Source: Bathymodiolus brooksi
Lineage: Eukaryota; Mollusca; Bivalvia; Mytilida; Modiolidae
Assembly: GCA_963680875.1 (NCBI GenBank)
Contig: OY804575.1
Span: 108,837,005 to 108,901,004, forward strand
Direction of reading: 5' to 3'
DNA: 64,000 bases
Position numbers and translations under genes: made by a program. Below the pieces are notes generated by a model. The model did not search any database. It was not told the DNA's origin and worked only from the letters and a program-made list of their open reading frames with translations. Of the stretch, positions 46,101 to 54,063 are shown in pieces (within the stretch, counting starts at the first letter, position 1; the number at the start of each line of letters is the position of its first letter).

Positions 46101-47716
46101 TTTTTGGTTTTTTTTTTATTAAAAAGAAGTGTCATGCTATTAAACTATGTATGTTTATCAATATCAGTTTATCGCTTGGATTAATTGTAGATATGAAGAA
46201 CATCTATCATTTATAACAACAAAACACTGATGTTCCTGTTTATACATACCAAAAATGCTGACATACCTTATATATAGATGACAATAATAATGATTTTCCT
46301 ATTTTCTGATTACCCCTTTGGTATCTTCAAACTCTTCTTTTAAAATAACAATAATACCTGATATTATAAGTTATAAGCTCCCTAGTGACCGTCTATCGTT
46401 ATTTAGACGGTCAGTAAATCGTTGAAGGGTGAGCACTGCAGCGCTCACCCTTCAACTTTTTACTTACCGTCTAAATAACCATAGTCGGTCACGGGAGCTT
46501 ATAACATTTTTGTACGATGTTGCTGATCTATAACTTGAAACAGTAACTAAGTTTTTTCCACGAACTATGTTTGACGGACTTTCTTGGAAGTTCTAATTAA
46601 GGCTAAAGACGTAATGGTCAATACATAAAATTAAGCACCGCCCACTGACCTTCTGTATTGTGTCTCAAGAAGAGTTTGTTTACTGTGTTATTTTAGAAGA
46701 AAAAATAAATCATCATCTTTCTTGCAGTTGTGTTTAATTATGCTAAATCCAAATACACACACATATATATAAAAAGCCTCGTCAAATACGTCGTCTCAGT
46801 TATCGATTACAATATTTCTTTATTTCGGACAGCGTCAAGGTCAAATTATGCAATAATAGATTACACAATGCTACAGTCTGCTTCTATCGTTATTTTTAGG
46901 AATGGAATTTTCCACTGGCCAGTAAAGCGTATTAATCTTATTCTCTGGCTCTGCCTTCGTCGTTATTTTTAGGAATGAGTTTATCCAAACATAGGTCGTC
47001 AAATAAATGCAACATCGTACAATCCTATTTATAGACAGGGATAATGGCGATGTTTCTATTTATAGATATCAATAATGCTGATGTTCCTATTTATAAATAC
47101 GATAATGCTGATGTTTCTATTTTTAGATACGATAATACTGATGTTTCTATATTATAGATACGATAACATTGATGTTTCTATTTTATAGATACGATAATAC
47201 TGATGTTTCTATTATTGATACGGTAATATTGATGTTTCTATTTTTATAGATACGATAATACTGATGATTCTATTATTGATACGATAATATTGATGTTTCT
47301 ATTTATAGATACGATAATATTGGTATTTCTATTTATAGACAATGTACTGGTGTTCCAATTGTAGATATCAATAGTCCTACTTAAAAATAACTAATACTCA
47401 TGCTCCTATTTATAGATAGCGATAGTAATGATATTCCTATTAATAGATAACGATAAAACTGATGTTTAAGCTTGACTATTTATTTTTCCTTGTTTTCAAT
47501 TACAGCGCTACCGTTGTCGCCAGTGATAAGCTATACTGGACAGATGTTACCAGTGAAATCATTCGTCATACATCAGACAACTCCGGCGCTGGTGAAATAT
47601 GCCCGTCTTCCAATTCATTGAGAAGTGGTAGTGACAAAAACAGTTTTACAAGCAGTGTTTTGTTTTGTCTGTCTTTATTTTATTGTTATTTTACACTCTA
47701 TGTTGTATCTTTGTAA
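28089..47716 (+). CDS. Reeler (reelin) domain protein, secreted/GPI-anchored candidate; 4 exons plus probable tiny first exon
   Basis: Spliced product of about 218 residues assembled by eye. Exons 28335-28518, 37510-37664, 44907-45001 and 47506-47716 are joined by introns with AG/GT borders, and split codons resolve cleanly (phases 1, 0, 2). The sequence fits the Reeler family: an early Cys in PNPQECKDL (C30), [15 protein letters not shown] (C88), INCS (C113), [16 protein letters not shown] and GRLYFIATVV. This domain occurs in reelin, FRRS1 N-termini and insect/mollusc 'putative defense proteins'. A hydrophobic stretch at residues 5-16 looks like a signal peptide. The last roughly 20 residues are hydrophobic with no charged tail and follow a small-residue GSDKN segment, as in GPI-anchor signals; a TM anchor is the alternative. 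There is an NCS glycosylation sequon at N112. Without a DOMON or cytochrome b561 domain it is shorter than FRRS1. Introns of 9.0, 7.2 and 2.5 kb are packed with mobile elements. Exact role (immune, matrix or other) cannot be told. Confidence 0.8.
28335..28518 (+). CDS. Reeler gene exon 2: signal peptide and start of Reeler domain
   Basis: Acceptor TTCTTTCAG just before 28335; donor GTATGT at 28519, phase 1. It encodes the hydrophobic signal core, then [19 protein letters not shown] with the first conserved Cys and Pro-rich Reeler start, then [16 protein letters not shown], matching the early beta strands of the fold. Confidence 0.8.
29129..29185 (-). mobile_element. Very short 5'-truncated SINE with perfect 12-bp target-site duplication
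   Basis: Only 57 bp: the SINE 3' end (CCGCCACGATATA to GGCGTTAAACC, minus strand) followed by a CAATCAAT tail. CTGAAGGATTGA stands on both sides (29117-29128 and 29186-29197). Confidence 0.85.
29251..29787. mobile_element. Short TTAA-type element with nested palindromes
   Basis: Left: TTAA, GAAATAATTTATGG, a large imperfect palindrome (GGGGTAAGTTTGTTGGAG against its complement), CCATAAATTATTTC, ATTCTAATAGGAC. Right: GTCATATTAGAA. It shares both termini with 19215-22015. A second 27-base inverted repeat (GACGTGCTGTTTTGGCTTTG at 29644 against 29758-29781) sits inside. The right flank is TACC, so the TTAA duplication is not preserved. Confidence 0.65.
30640..32830 (+). pseudogene. Non-LTR retrotransposon reverse transcriptase, decayed, with a nested SINE
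   Basis: The reading switches frame several times: [42 protein letters not shown] (motif A); NVGVRQGE (motif B); [30 protein letters not shown] (motif C, YADD); [16 protein letters not shown]; then a [36 protein letters not shown]. An AT-rich 3' UTR follows, ending GAGAATAAAAGATATATT and a TA/TG tail at about 32830. The 5' part with the endonuclease is missing. It lies in the long intron of the Reeler gene in the sense orientation. Several frameshifts and stops make it inactive. Confidence 0.85.
31686..31930 (+). mobile_element. SINE nested in the LINE reverse transcriptase
   Basis: Interrupts the RT between VLEIVN and FKYLG, a point where related proteins run on without a gap. It contains GTGATAAAGTTTACCAGTTG, a CCATTGGTCGGTGGTTCTCT box and the tail GTGGCGTTAAAACACC. 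The head (GGTGGCTCAATGAG, GTGGGTTCGCGTC) differs from other copies. Confidence 0.85.
32821..32840. repeat. TA/TG microsatellite at LINE 3' end
   Basis: Short TATATGTGTGTGTGTATAC run directly after the LINE tail, consistent with a LINE whose 3' end carries short repeats. Confidence 0.7.
32841..33470. other. Unassigned stretch with a 168-codon open frame
   Basis: The + frame 32672-33178 begins in the LINE tail, so only its second half ([14 protein letters not shown] ... [20 protein letters not shown]) could be real. No domain is recognised; a short pseudogene or a chance frame. Confidence 0.3.
33608..35068 (+). pseudogene. hAT transposase (ZMYM1/P52rIPK-like family), broken
   Basis: First frame (to 34081): [38 protein letters not shown] and [12 protein letters not shown], the typical N-terminal block of ZMYM1-like hAT proteins. 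A damaged stretch keeps [14 protein letters not shown] and EFLAFPRAS (about 34235-34335). [18 protein letters not shown] and [12 protein letters not shown] (34430-34540) give the second catalytic Asp region and the CxxH helix. The last frame (34643-35068) has [14 protein letters not shown] text, [32 protein letters not shown] and [16 protein letters not shown]. Order and spacing are preserved, so this is a decayed single gene. At least three frame breaks and stops exclude activity. Confidence 0.85.
35162..35181. repeat. Poly-G run of 20
   Basis: Uninterrupted G tract inside the hAT element; a likely polymerase-slippage or assembly-sensitive site. Confidence 0.9.
36145..36408. repeat. 88-bp tandem repeat, 3 copies
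   Basis: Copies begin CTCTGCTTAAGAATACTGTA at 36145, 36233 and 36321 and are essentially identical, so the amplification is recent. Confidence 0.95.
36936..37262 (-). pseudogene. LINE ORF2 C-terminus fragment
   Basis: The minus strand reads [34 protein letters not shown] and [14 protein letters not shown], then a tail to a stop at 36936. This CxCG..EDA.HFFL.CP pattern ends many invertebrate LINE polyproteins. The fragment starts at about 37262 and has no RT motifs; 5' truncation or decay. It lies just upstream of Reeler exon 3. Confidence 0.75.
37510..37664 (+). CDS. Reeler gene exon 3: core of Reeler domain
   Basis: Acceptor TTTAATTTTACAG ends at 37509; donor GTAGGT begins at 37665. It takes up the phase-1 codon from exon 2 (G+TT = Val) and leaves phase 0. 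It encodes [34 protein letters not shown] and [11 protein letters not shown]. The G-x-x-LQAR motif and the two Cys are the most recognisable Reeler signature in the window. Confidence 0.85.
37745..39280. repeat. 50-bp minisatellite, about 31 copies, directly against a Tc1-like element end
   Basis: Unit GACCAGTGACGCATGAAATA plus CTAATGTTAGATACAGTTATC and ATAATACAA. Two main versions alternate in blocks: CGCATGAAAT with GTAATCAAAATAC, and TGCATAAAGT with GTTATCATAATAC. The array ends eight bases from the left terminal repeat at 39288. Confidence 0.95.
39345..40555. other. Transposon interior between left terminal repeat and transposase
   Basis: 1.2 kb with a 74-codon + frame (39432-39656) that I do not recognise and otherwise AT-rich DNA. 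It is longer than expected in a Tc1 element, so another old insertion may be hidden here. Confidence 0.4.
39971..39989. repeat. Poly-G run of about 19
   Basis: G tract inside the Tc1-like element; same slippage-prone nature as 35162 and 41467. Confidence 0.9.
40560..42778 (-). pseudogene. IS630/Tc1-type DDE transposase, broken and interrupted
   Basis: The N-terminus (42778 to 42575) reads [18 protein letters not shown] ... [14 protein letters not shown], a helix-turn-helix type start. After a frameshift near 42575 it continues [20 protein letters not shown] to YTYKKLE at about 42390, where the CCCCCGC repeat is inserted. It resumes at about 41440 with [10 protein letters not shown], then [16 protein letters not shown] (first catalytic Asp), [37 protein letters not shown] and [10 protein letters not shown] (second Asp). 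After further damage, [12 protein letters not shown] (about 40800-40820, catalytic Glu) and a tail ending near 40560. All three DDE residues can still be found, but frameshifts, stops and the insertion make it non-functional. It is antisense to the Reeler gene. Confidence 0.85.
41445..42395. mobile_element. CCCCCGC-ended repeat with four tandem ~170-bp units, inserted in the transposase
   Basis: Left end TATACCCCCCGCAAAC and right end GCGGGGGGTATCACTCAG form a short inverted pair. A CCGT/GTCC simple run follows (41498-41530), then four units of about 165-175 bp beginning CATGTACCTTGTAAGC at 41531, 41698, 41865 and 42040, each with CTCCTCCTAAACCGCTTATT and GAGATAATTCAACTTATACT and separated by G runs. 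Such CCCCCGC-ended repeats are familiar from bivalve genomes; class not determined. Confidence 0.75.
43151..43734. other. Non-coding intron sequence
   Basis: Nothing recognised; short open frames on both strands without domains. Confidence 0.4.
43735..43960 (-). mobile_element. tRNA-derived SINE, second family
   Basis: Read on the minus strand it opens with ATCGGTGGTGTAAAGGTTAG (box A), GCGTGCTCGCCTTGAGTGC and GTGGGTTCGAACCGTGATC (box B), then a body shared with 11610-11850 (GACATGT, TTCAGTGAAC..., ATTGGTCTAGTACA). The cloverleaf-like head is well kept, but the attached body shows it is a SINE. Confidence 0.6.
44448..44800 (-). mobile_element. Penelope-like element, 3'-end fragment
   Basis: Begins AAGAAGAGTTTGAGGATACC and keeps CCGTAAATCGAAGAAGGGC, AACTAAAGATCGAGTAACAC, AAAACCGGAGGTGATCTCAG and ACAGATATTCCATAACGGTC. 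It lies just upstream of Reeler exon 4, in the intron. Confidence 0.7.
44907..45001 (+). CDS. Reeler gene exon 4
   Basis: Polypyrimidine tract and TTTTAG acceptor end at 44906; donor GTAAGT at 45002. Frame 0 in, phase 2 out. It encodes [27 protein letters not shown] and RLYF. The Trp and G-x-(V/L)-x-F pattern matches the last strands of Reeler domains. It is too short to stand out as an open frame and was found by reading for splice sites between the neighbouring exons. Confidence 0.75.
45135..45330 (+). mobile_element. SINE, head-truncated, with 11-bp target-site duplication
   Basis: CAATTCAGAAC at 45124-45134 and 45331-45341 is identical. The copy starts in the tRNA-like head (GTTGTGAGTTCGAATTTCGC) and ends GTGGCGTTAAACAGCATAAC with a CCTAACCATAAC tail. 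Confidence 0.85.
45580..45745 (-). mobile_element. SINE, partial
   Basis: TTGGTGTTTAGTGCCATTTT, GGAGTACCCGGAGAAAACC, CACCGACCTGCCGAAAGTCA and CTCGCCATGAGCGGGATTCA; an internal deletion removed the AATAAAACTGACC part. Confidence 0.8.
45885..46010 (+). mobile_element. SINE 3' part
   Basis: CAGTGACTTGCGGCAGGTCG, ACACCAATAAAACTGACCGC and a degraded tail GAAAGTAGCTTTATACATCC. Third SINE piece within 0.9 kb. Confidence 0.8.
46308..46345 (+). mobile_element. Penelope-like extreme 3' end fragment
   Basis: CTGATTACCCCTTTGGTATC then TTCAAACTCTTCTT is the reverse complement of the Penelope-like 3' end seen at 44448 and 48138. It is the only copy in this orientation. Confidence 0.5.
46380..47023 (+). 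mobile_element. Short inverted-repeat element with adjoining hairpin, copy 2
   Basis: The hairpin 46385-46500 (CGTTATTTAGACGGTCAGTA, GTTGAAGGGTGAGC and their complements) is followed by TTGTACGATGTTGCTG and, at about 47006, GCAACATCGTACAA. The interior matches 14041-14545 reversed. The hairpin and element travel together in both places, so the mobile unit probably includes both. Confidence 0.7.
47025..47465. repeat. Diverged tandem array, about 36-40 bp period, next to Reeler last exon
   Basis: About 11 copies of TAGATACGATAATACTGATG then TTTCTATTT with many substitutions and small indels. It ends about 40 bases before the last-exon acceptor, where it could affect the branch point region. 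Confidence 0.85.
47506..47716 (+). CDS. Reeler gene last exon: end of domain and hydrophobic C-terminal tail
   Basis: Acceptor TTTTCAATTACAG ends at 47505. The split codon AT+C gives Ile, followed by [19 protein letters not shown], the usual end of a Reeler domain. A Ser/Asn/Gly-rich linker and a hydrophobic tail then lead to TAA at 47714-47716. AATAAA lies about 90 bases downstream. Confidence 0.8.
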
Positions 47717-47807
47717 TACTTGATAATTATCACATGTATTGTAGAATTTATGTAAATGTAGATCATGATTTATAAATATATATATATATTGTTTATTTGT
47801 TGTTCAA

Positions 47808-47813
47808 AATAAA
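47808..47813 (+). terminator. Polyadenylation signal of the Reeler gene
   Basis: AATAAA about 92 bases after the stop codon, in an AT-rich 3' UTR. It is the first canonical hexamer downstream of the last exon. Confidence 0.6.
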
Positions 47814-48137
47814 ACAAAGTTGTAGTGTTATGTAGACGACTTATTAAAAGAATAACTCCAGCTTTGTTTCATAAAAAACAATGGCCACCGTGGATATAAA
47901 GTCCTTGCTTTAGGAAGGGACAAATTTTATCTCTCAAATGTGTGCCCGACAGTCCCGCCCTCCATTCAAGATGGCAGCCGTTACTAAAAATATAATAGAA
48001 ATTTCTTTAATTCTGCATTATTTTAGTCAAAATGAGCTAAAATTGTAACTGCAGCTACATGATGTGCAATGACCAGTTTGATATATATTCCGGGTTTTGC
48101 TGTGCAATCGCTTTAGTCGATTTATTCCGATTACGCA

Positions 48138-49310
48138 AGAAGAGTTTGAAGATACCATGGGTTATGGCGCTTAACACCACTTTCAACAATACTTCAGTTA
48201 TATCGTGGTGGTCAGTTTTATTGGTCGAGGAAACCGGAGTACCCGGAAAAGACCATAGACCTGCTGAAAGTCACTGACAAACTTTATCACATAATGTTGT
48301 ATCGAGTACACCTCGCCATTATCTGATTCGAACTCACAACTTGCACAGTTAGTTGTGAATCCAACTACCATACGATCATGACCACGACGGCCCCTTGAAG
48401 ATACCAAAGAGGTAATCAGAATCCGTAAATCGAAGAACGACAGACAACACAATGGTCAAAAGAAAAAAAATACAAAAGGACAAACAACGATCTACACTAC
48501 CCAGAAAACTAAAGATTGGGAAAAACGAACACCATTAAGACCCAGGGGTGAATTCGGGTGCTCCCGAAGTGTAAGCAGCTCCTACTCCATTAGTGGCACC
48601 AGTCCTGTTACTCTAGTTATAAACCCGGTGATAAGTCATGAATGAGGAAAGGACAGGGAAGTGTTTACGAAAAGTGGAACATATCTGTGGTCATTTGTGT
48701 CACAGATATTCCATAACGGTCAACCAAGTTATGGTAGCGACCGTAAAATTTTCGAAGTGATGACATCAACTTAACCAATAGGAAGCCTTGGTTCAGTAGT
48801 TTCCTTGTTAGTAGCAATCCACTATCAAAGAAATCCTGATAGGAACCACAAGCTCTGGAATATCAGATCAACTGAGAGAGATATACTCCATATGTAGGTG
48901 CTGCTGGAATATACATATAAATGGAAAGTTCACAATGGGGAAATTGAAATAATCTCTTTTGTCGTAAAGTTTCGTTATTAACCGGCCCTCGCTGTCAATT
49001 TCGATGTGTAAGTCAAGGTATGAATTATACCTTGCGGTATCCTTTATTTCAAGCTTAATTGGACAGATGCGATCAAATAAATCACCAAACCTAGAATTAT
49101 TTAGTGAAAGGACATCATCTATATAGTGGAACGTGAAATTAAAGCATCGGGGTAGCTTATTTCCTTTTTCTTGAGAAACCCCTGTATGAAGTATGCCTCG
49201 TACGAATAAAGGGAAAAGTTGGCGACAAGAGGAGCACAGTTTGTACCCATAGGTATGCCGACTGTCTTGAAAAATACGTCCATCAAATATAACTAATATG
49301 TTCAAAGGTC
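48138..49310 (-). pseudogene. Penelope-like retrotransposon, RT C-terminal half plus 3' end, split by a SINE
   Basis: The best preserved Penelope-like copy. The minus frame 49305-48868 reads GYKLCSSCRQLF, FHYIDDVLSLNNSRFGDLF (motif C, YIDD), DLHIEIDSEGRLITKLYDKR and DYFNFPIVNFPFI, then leaves frame. The 3' non-coding end runs to AAGAAGAGTTTGAAGATACC at about 48137 and is interrupted by a SINE at 48157. Upstream parts (motifs A-B, endonuclease) are truncated at about 49310. Confidence 0.8.
48157..48394 (-). mobile_element. Full-length SINE inserted in the Penelope-like 3' end, 11-bp target-site duplication
   Basis: TTGAAGATACC stands at 48146-48156 and 48395-48405; in uninterrupted Penelope-like copies it occurs once. 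Minus strand starts GGGGCCGTCGTGGTCATGAT and ends GTGGTGTTAAGCGCCATAAC. Confidence 0.95.
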
Positions 49311-49339
49311 AATGTCACTGGAGTAAATAATGAAAATGT

Positions 49340-50775
49340 ATACAATGTCGTTACACTTTTCGCAGTGGGTGGATAATTTCTTTGTTTGTCTGTTACAGAG
49401 CCTATTTTGGTATATTTGACTTAACTCACCCAGGACTTAATGTCATATGATAGGTATAGATAGGAACTTTAAAAAATATGACTATGCAGGAACTTTTCGT
49501 CTGTATGAAAACGTCAGAACTACAGACAAAAGCACCCCTTTTTTCGCACAGTTAAATCGCATAATTATTCCAAAATAGGCTCTGTACGGACGAGCATTTC
49601 CAGCACAGTGGACAATTTACTCGTTTGCCTGTTAGGCTGTCACAGAGCCAATTCTGGCGTTTGTCGTAACTATCAGATGACATTGAGTTCTGTGTGGATA
49701 ATTTTTCTTTGTTTGCCTGTTACAGAGCCAATTTGGGTATGCGTGGTTTAACTTCCGGATAAGGGGGTTTCTTTCGGAATTTCTGACGTTTTTCGTACAG
49801 ACAAGAAGTTCCAGCTCGGTGTTTAATTTGGAAGCTCTTATAAATAGATAGCATACCGGAATAATCAAACAAACAAAACAAAAGACACCAAAAACCGGGG
49901 GTGACGGGTAACAATGTCTGCCTCTTATAAGACAATCGCCATGTTACTCATATTGCCATGACGTGTTGGACACCACGATACGCACCAAACACAACTAACA
50001 TAAGAGATCAGCCCCTACAAACAACTGGGGATAAAGACGAACCGAACATCTTTTCTATGCGAAAATCGTAGCGGATATCACAACACAGAAATAAGAACGT
50101 AAAGACATACCGGTATGATATGACAAATAAGACATGAACCCTCTGGAGTTTTTCGTATCGAGGAGAAATTCCTGGCTTTAGTGATATATTTGAAATCTCT
50201 TATCTTTACCTATCATATGACATTGAGTCCTGGTTGGATACTTTCCACGTTTTTTCCATTACAGATCTATTTTAGCCTACGTGTTTTAACTAAGCGTTTA
50301 ACTGTAGGAAAAATGGGTGGGGGTCTTCTGTCGAAAATTCTGGAGTTACTGTACGGAAGAGACATTTCAGCCCAGTGTTTTATTTCGAATCTCTTATGAC
50401 TAGCCATCCTATGACATTAAGTCCTGTGTGTGTTATTTCCTTGTTTGACCGTTATGTAATAGATCAAATTTTGGTTTACGTAGGGAAAATGGGGTTGGGG
50501 GTCTTCTGTCGAAAATTCTGGCGTTTTCTATGAGTGCGAGAGGTTCCAGCTCAGTGCTTTGTTTGGAAGCTCTTACATATAGCTAGCCTATGACATTGAG
50601 TCCTTGTTGTGTAATGTCATCTTTTGCCTGTTACTACTAGAGCCATTTTTGGCATATGTAGTTTAACTATGAAAAGGGGGTTTCTTTTGGAAGTTCTGGT
50701 GTTTTCTATACGGACGAGAAGATCCTGGCTAGTGATTTATTTAGGAGCTCTTATTTCTAACTATCATATGACATT
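49340..50775. repeat. Very diverged satellite, period about 200-260 bp
   Basis: Each unit has TATCATATGACATTGAGTCC, then CTTTGTTTGCCTGTTACAGA, AGCCAATTTTGG, GGGGGTCTTCTGTCG or similar, TTCTGGCGTTTTC, GTACGGACGAGAAGTTCCAG and TTTGGAAGCTCTTAT. About six recognisable units; one more lies at 51240-51420. Confidence 0.75.
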
Positions 50776-51237
50776 ATTACACACTCTTATATTAAGAATC
50801 AATGAAACATTAGAATTGATACCACATGATTTAGTTTTATTTTAAATTAATGCACTCATTTGAATGAAATCCATGCCTCACAGTGCACTAGTCCTGGAAC
50901 TAGTGCACGGACGTAATCAATGACATCATATAACGCCGCATTCCAAAATTTAATTTTTTAATATAAAATACAACATAGTACCGGAATTACAGTAAATGGT
51001 TTACCCTCTCCCATGTTTAAGTCGGTGTAATAAAGTACTTAATAACTGCACGCTTGATTTATAGCGAGCTCTATTTTCCCTCGGGGTAGACTTGACCGGG
51101 ACGGATAAACTAGTGACCTCCGCTTCGCGTCGATCACTAGTTCATTCATCCCGGTCAATAGTCTACCCCTTGGGAAAATAGATCTCGCTATTGACCTCGC
51201 GTGCAGTTATTAAGTACATAATAGTACATGTATTGCA
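50776..51237. mobile_element. Insertion inside the diverged satellite, containing a large foldback
   Basis: The satellite stops at 50775 and resumes at about 51238. The insert carries an inverted repeat at 51028-51222 with arms near 80 bases: AAGTACTTAATAACTGCACG, TATAGCGAGCTCTATTTTCC, GGGGTAGAC and ACTAGTGA pair with their complements around a GC-rich centre. Confidence 0.75.
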
Positions 51238-51488
51238 ATAAGCCATGAGTATATAATTTCATCGTTTGAACATTACAAACCCATTCTTCGCTTATGTGAT
51301 TTGATGGTAAGTAAAAAAAAAGGGGAATTCTTTCAGAAGTTATGGTGTTTTGAATTCCGTACGGATGAGAAGTTCGATCTCGTTGTTTCATTTAGATGTT
51401 CTTATATCTAGGACGTAATATCTATAACACGGTTTTTCGAGTTACGTGGTTTAACTCAGAAACCCGTGGTATAAATGATTTGTAGCAT

Positions 51489-51662
51489 GAAGCCATGCAA
51501 TATCACATCTAGGTCATGAAGTCATGCAATATCACATCTAGGTCATGAAGTCATGCAATATCACATCTAGGTCATGAAGTCATGCAATATCACATCTAGG
51601 TCATGAAGTCATGCAATATCACATCTAGGTCATGAAGTCATGCAATATCACATCTAGGTCGT
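51489..51662. repeat. 29-bp tandem repeat, about 6 copies
   Basis: Unit ATCACATCTAGGTCATGAAG plus TCATGCAAT; five copies are identical. Confidence 0.95.
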
Positions 51663-51989
51663 AGATTATTGGACGCGAAGAGTAATAGCCCAGATCTAAA
51701 GTGTGTAATATCTCGTTAGTATATATAGTATAGTTTGTACATATTCATGCTTGTATTGTCTTAATGAATTACTTAATAAAATATGTTTACACTAATATCT
51801 CGTATTGTGTGTATTGTTTCATAGTTCTTAGCTGTTGCTTAGATTCTAGTATATAAACCATAATTGTAACATGAATGCATTCTGCTCCTTTGATCTTTTT
51901 AAGGTTTATATACCAGAACCATATATAGATAGATTGACACTCAAGTTTAAAAATATGTCTCTATTTATATGTGATAACCGCTTTATATA

Positions 51990-52320
51990 GATTCGTTGCT
52001 CCGAGGATGAAATGTTTTGTCAAACTCTCAAATTTGTATTACACTCTTTATTTGAAGAACGCTCAAAACAACTAAAGAATATTTTTTTTGGTTTAGAGTT
52101 GTCTCTCTTTGATTGTAAACACATTATCAATGTCGCAGTGTAACTTTTATAAGCACTTTTTTCTTTATTTGATATTTCCTAATCAAACAATCATTGAACA
52201 CTTATATTTGTGCTTCTTTATTATTTTATTGTGATTATATAATTTTAATTGACATGCTCATTATTTGGGCAGCATCACGCCATGATTTATTTAAATAAAG
52301 TTGTCTTGTCTTGTCTTGTT
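51990..52320 (+). repeat. Likely LINE 3'-end fragment with TTGTC tail
   Basis: AT-rich, with stops, ending AAATAAAGTTGTCTTGTCTTG. An AATAAA followed by a short pentamer repeat (TTGTC) is typical of a LINE 3' end. No RT is left. Confidence 0.4.
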
Positions 52321-52889
52321 CAGTAACTTAATGATATTAGTAAATATAAGTGGTTAATCAAGATTTGAGCTTTCATTGCTGCTTTTAAGGGATTATTAAT
52401 AAGAAAGGTACTTATACTATAGCAAGTCTGACATAATATAGAAAAGCAATTAAATAAAATGCGGAAATGTACATCTTCTCCGTCAACGTTCCGGAAGTTA
52501 GGTTGACTGGCGCCAAATTTTGGAGGGACACATTTTATTTTTCAGGAATTAGGCTTATTTTGTCGAGTATTTAGGTATTTAGAAAACACATGCATATATT
52601 TGCACTCGTGATTTTTAAAGGGCGAATCGATAAAATAGATTAAAGATTGATAGACACTCAGTATGTTTACAAATATTCCTTGCTCACTAAGTCACTCAGT
52701 CAAGAGTCAAACCCATCATATCGCCATGGCCAGTGATGGGTTTGAAACGATTATTTTGATTTTCATTATTATAATAGACCTAATAATTATAATAATATCG
52801 TAATGCCAATAGTGAAATCACAGTTCTTGTGGCTATCCATGCACAAACTGAAACAAAATTACATAGTTCATAGTACAAAGTACAGTTTT
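52321..52889. other. Non-coding, no feature recognised
   Basis: AT-rich, no frame over 60 codons. Confidence 0.4.
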
Positions 52890-53585
52890 ACCATAGCCTA
52901 CACTGGCTACAGGTGCTTTGTGTAGTCAAAAATATGCTCACTGGACCTAAAATACCACAAGGCCGGACTCACTCCTACTACCCCTGTCACTTCAACCGCT
53001 ATTTCCCCCGTCAAAATGTCGATAGGACGCAAATTGCCTATTGATTTGCATAGTGAAATGATTTTTCTTCAAGGAAAACCCGTTTTGTATACCTTCCTAC
53101 CATCTACATCTCCATACTAACAGATAATCTTCTGATTTAGTTGAAAAGGACAACTCCGTGGCTGCGAAAGTAGGTCACATGACATCTTTCGGTCGTTCTC
53201 GGGTTTTATCATATATAAATACTAAGCAATAGAAACATTCCAAATTTAAATTGCAAAACTCCAAAATGTGAACTTCTCAGATATGTTTCGTAAGGCAATG
53301 GTAAAACCCGAGAACGACCGAAAGGCGGAAAGATATCACGTGACCTACTTTTCGGAAGATTATCTGTTAGTATGGGGATGTAGGAAGGTTTAAAAACTGG
53401 GTTTTCCTTGAAGAAAAATCATTTCACTACGCAAATCAGTAGCGATTTGTGTCCTATCGACATTTTGACGGGGGAAATAGCGGTTGAAGTGCCAGGGATA
53501 ATAGGAGTGAGTCCAGCCTTGTGGTATTATAGGTCCAGCGAGCATATTTTTGACTACACAAGCGCCTGTGGTTTTACCGGACATG
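52890..53585. mobile_element. Large foldback element, about 300-base arms
   Basis: The left arm (GGTGCTTTGTGTAGTCAAAA ... CCTTCCTACCATC ... AGATAATCTTC ... GGTCGTTCTCGGGTTTTA) is complementary to the right arm (TAAAACCCGAGAACGACC ... GAAGATTATCT ... TTTTGACTACACAAGCGCC). Spacer of about 80 bases at 53215-53293. The open frames on the right arm (80 and 110 codons) follow from the inverted repeat. Confidence 0.9.
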
Positions 53586-54063
53586 GTCATGGTACGTACA
53601 CAAACCAAACCCCTTTTCTTGTATGTAGCCATTTTTCAAATATATATATGTTTACTATCCACGTCCAACCCCAAAGTAATCTAAGAATATATTCATGTGT
53701 TTATTCGGACACACGTACGACAGGCATGCGCTGCAAATAGTTCCAAAATTCGATATGAAATGACGAATGTACTGAAGATTCTTATTCATTATTTACGGAA
53801 ATATGACGAAATAGGAAAATATTATTTTAAAACTTTTATATTCAGTAAAATTTCAAAACTGTATTCAGTGATAGAAATCAAGGCTATGTTTTTTGGTCAG
53901 ATCATTTGGCGGATTAATTAGCAAAGTGATGGCTAAATCCAAGACTTACCAGGAAGTCCACGACAAAAATTGACATGAATCACTTGTATTGCTAGCCTTA
54001 TTTAACATTAGTTCCTAAGGATCAATTTGTTTTACAATCGTAAAGTAAACAAAATCAGTATTG

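Noticed and set aside
53390..53740. 80- and 110-codon frames
   Set aside because: Lie in one arm of a large inverted repeat; open on both strands, no domain.
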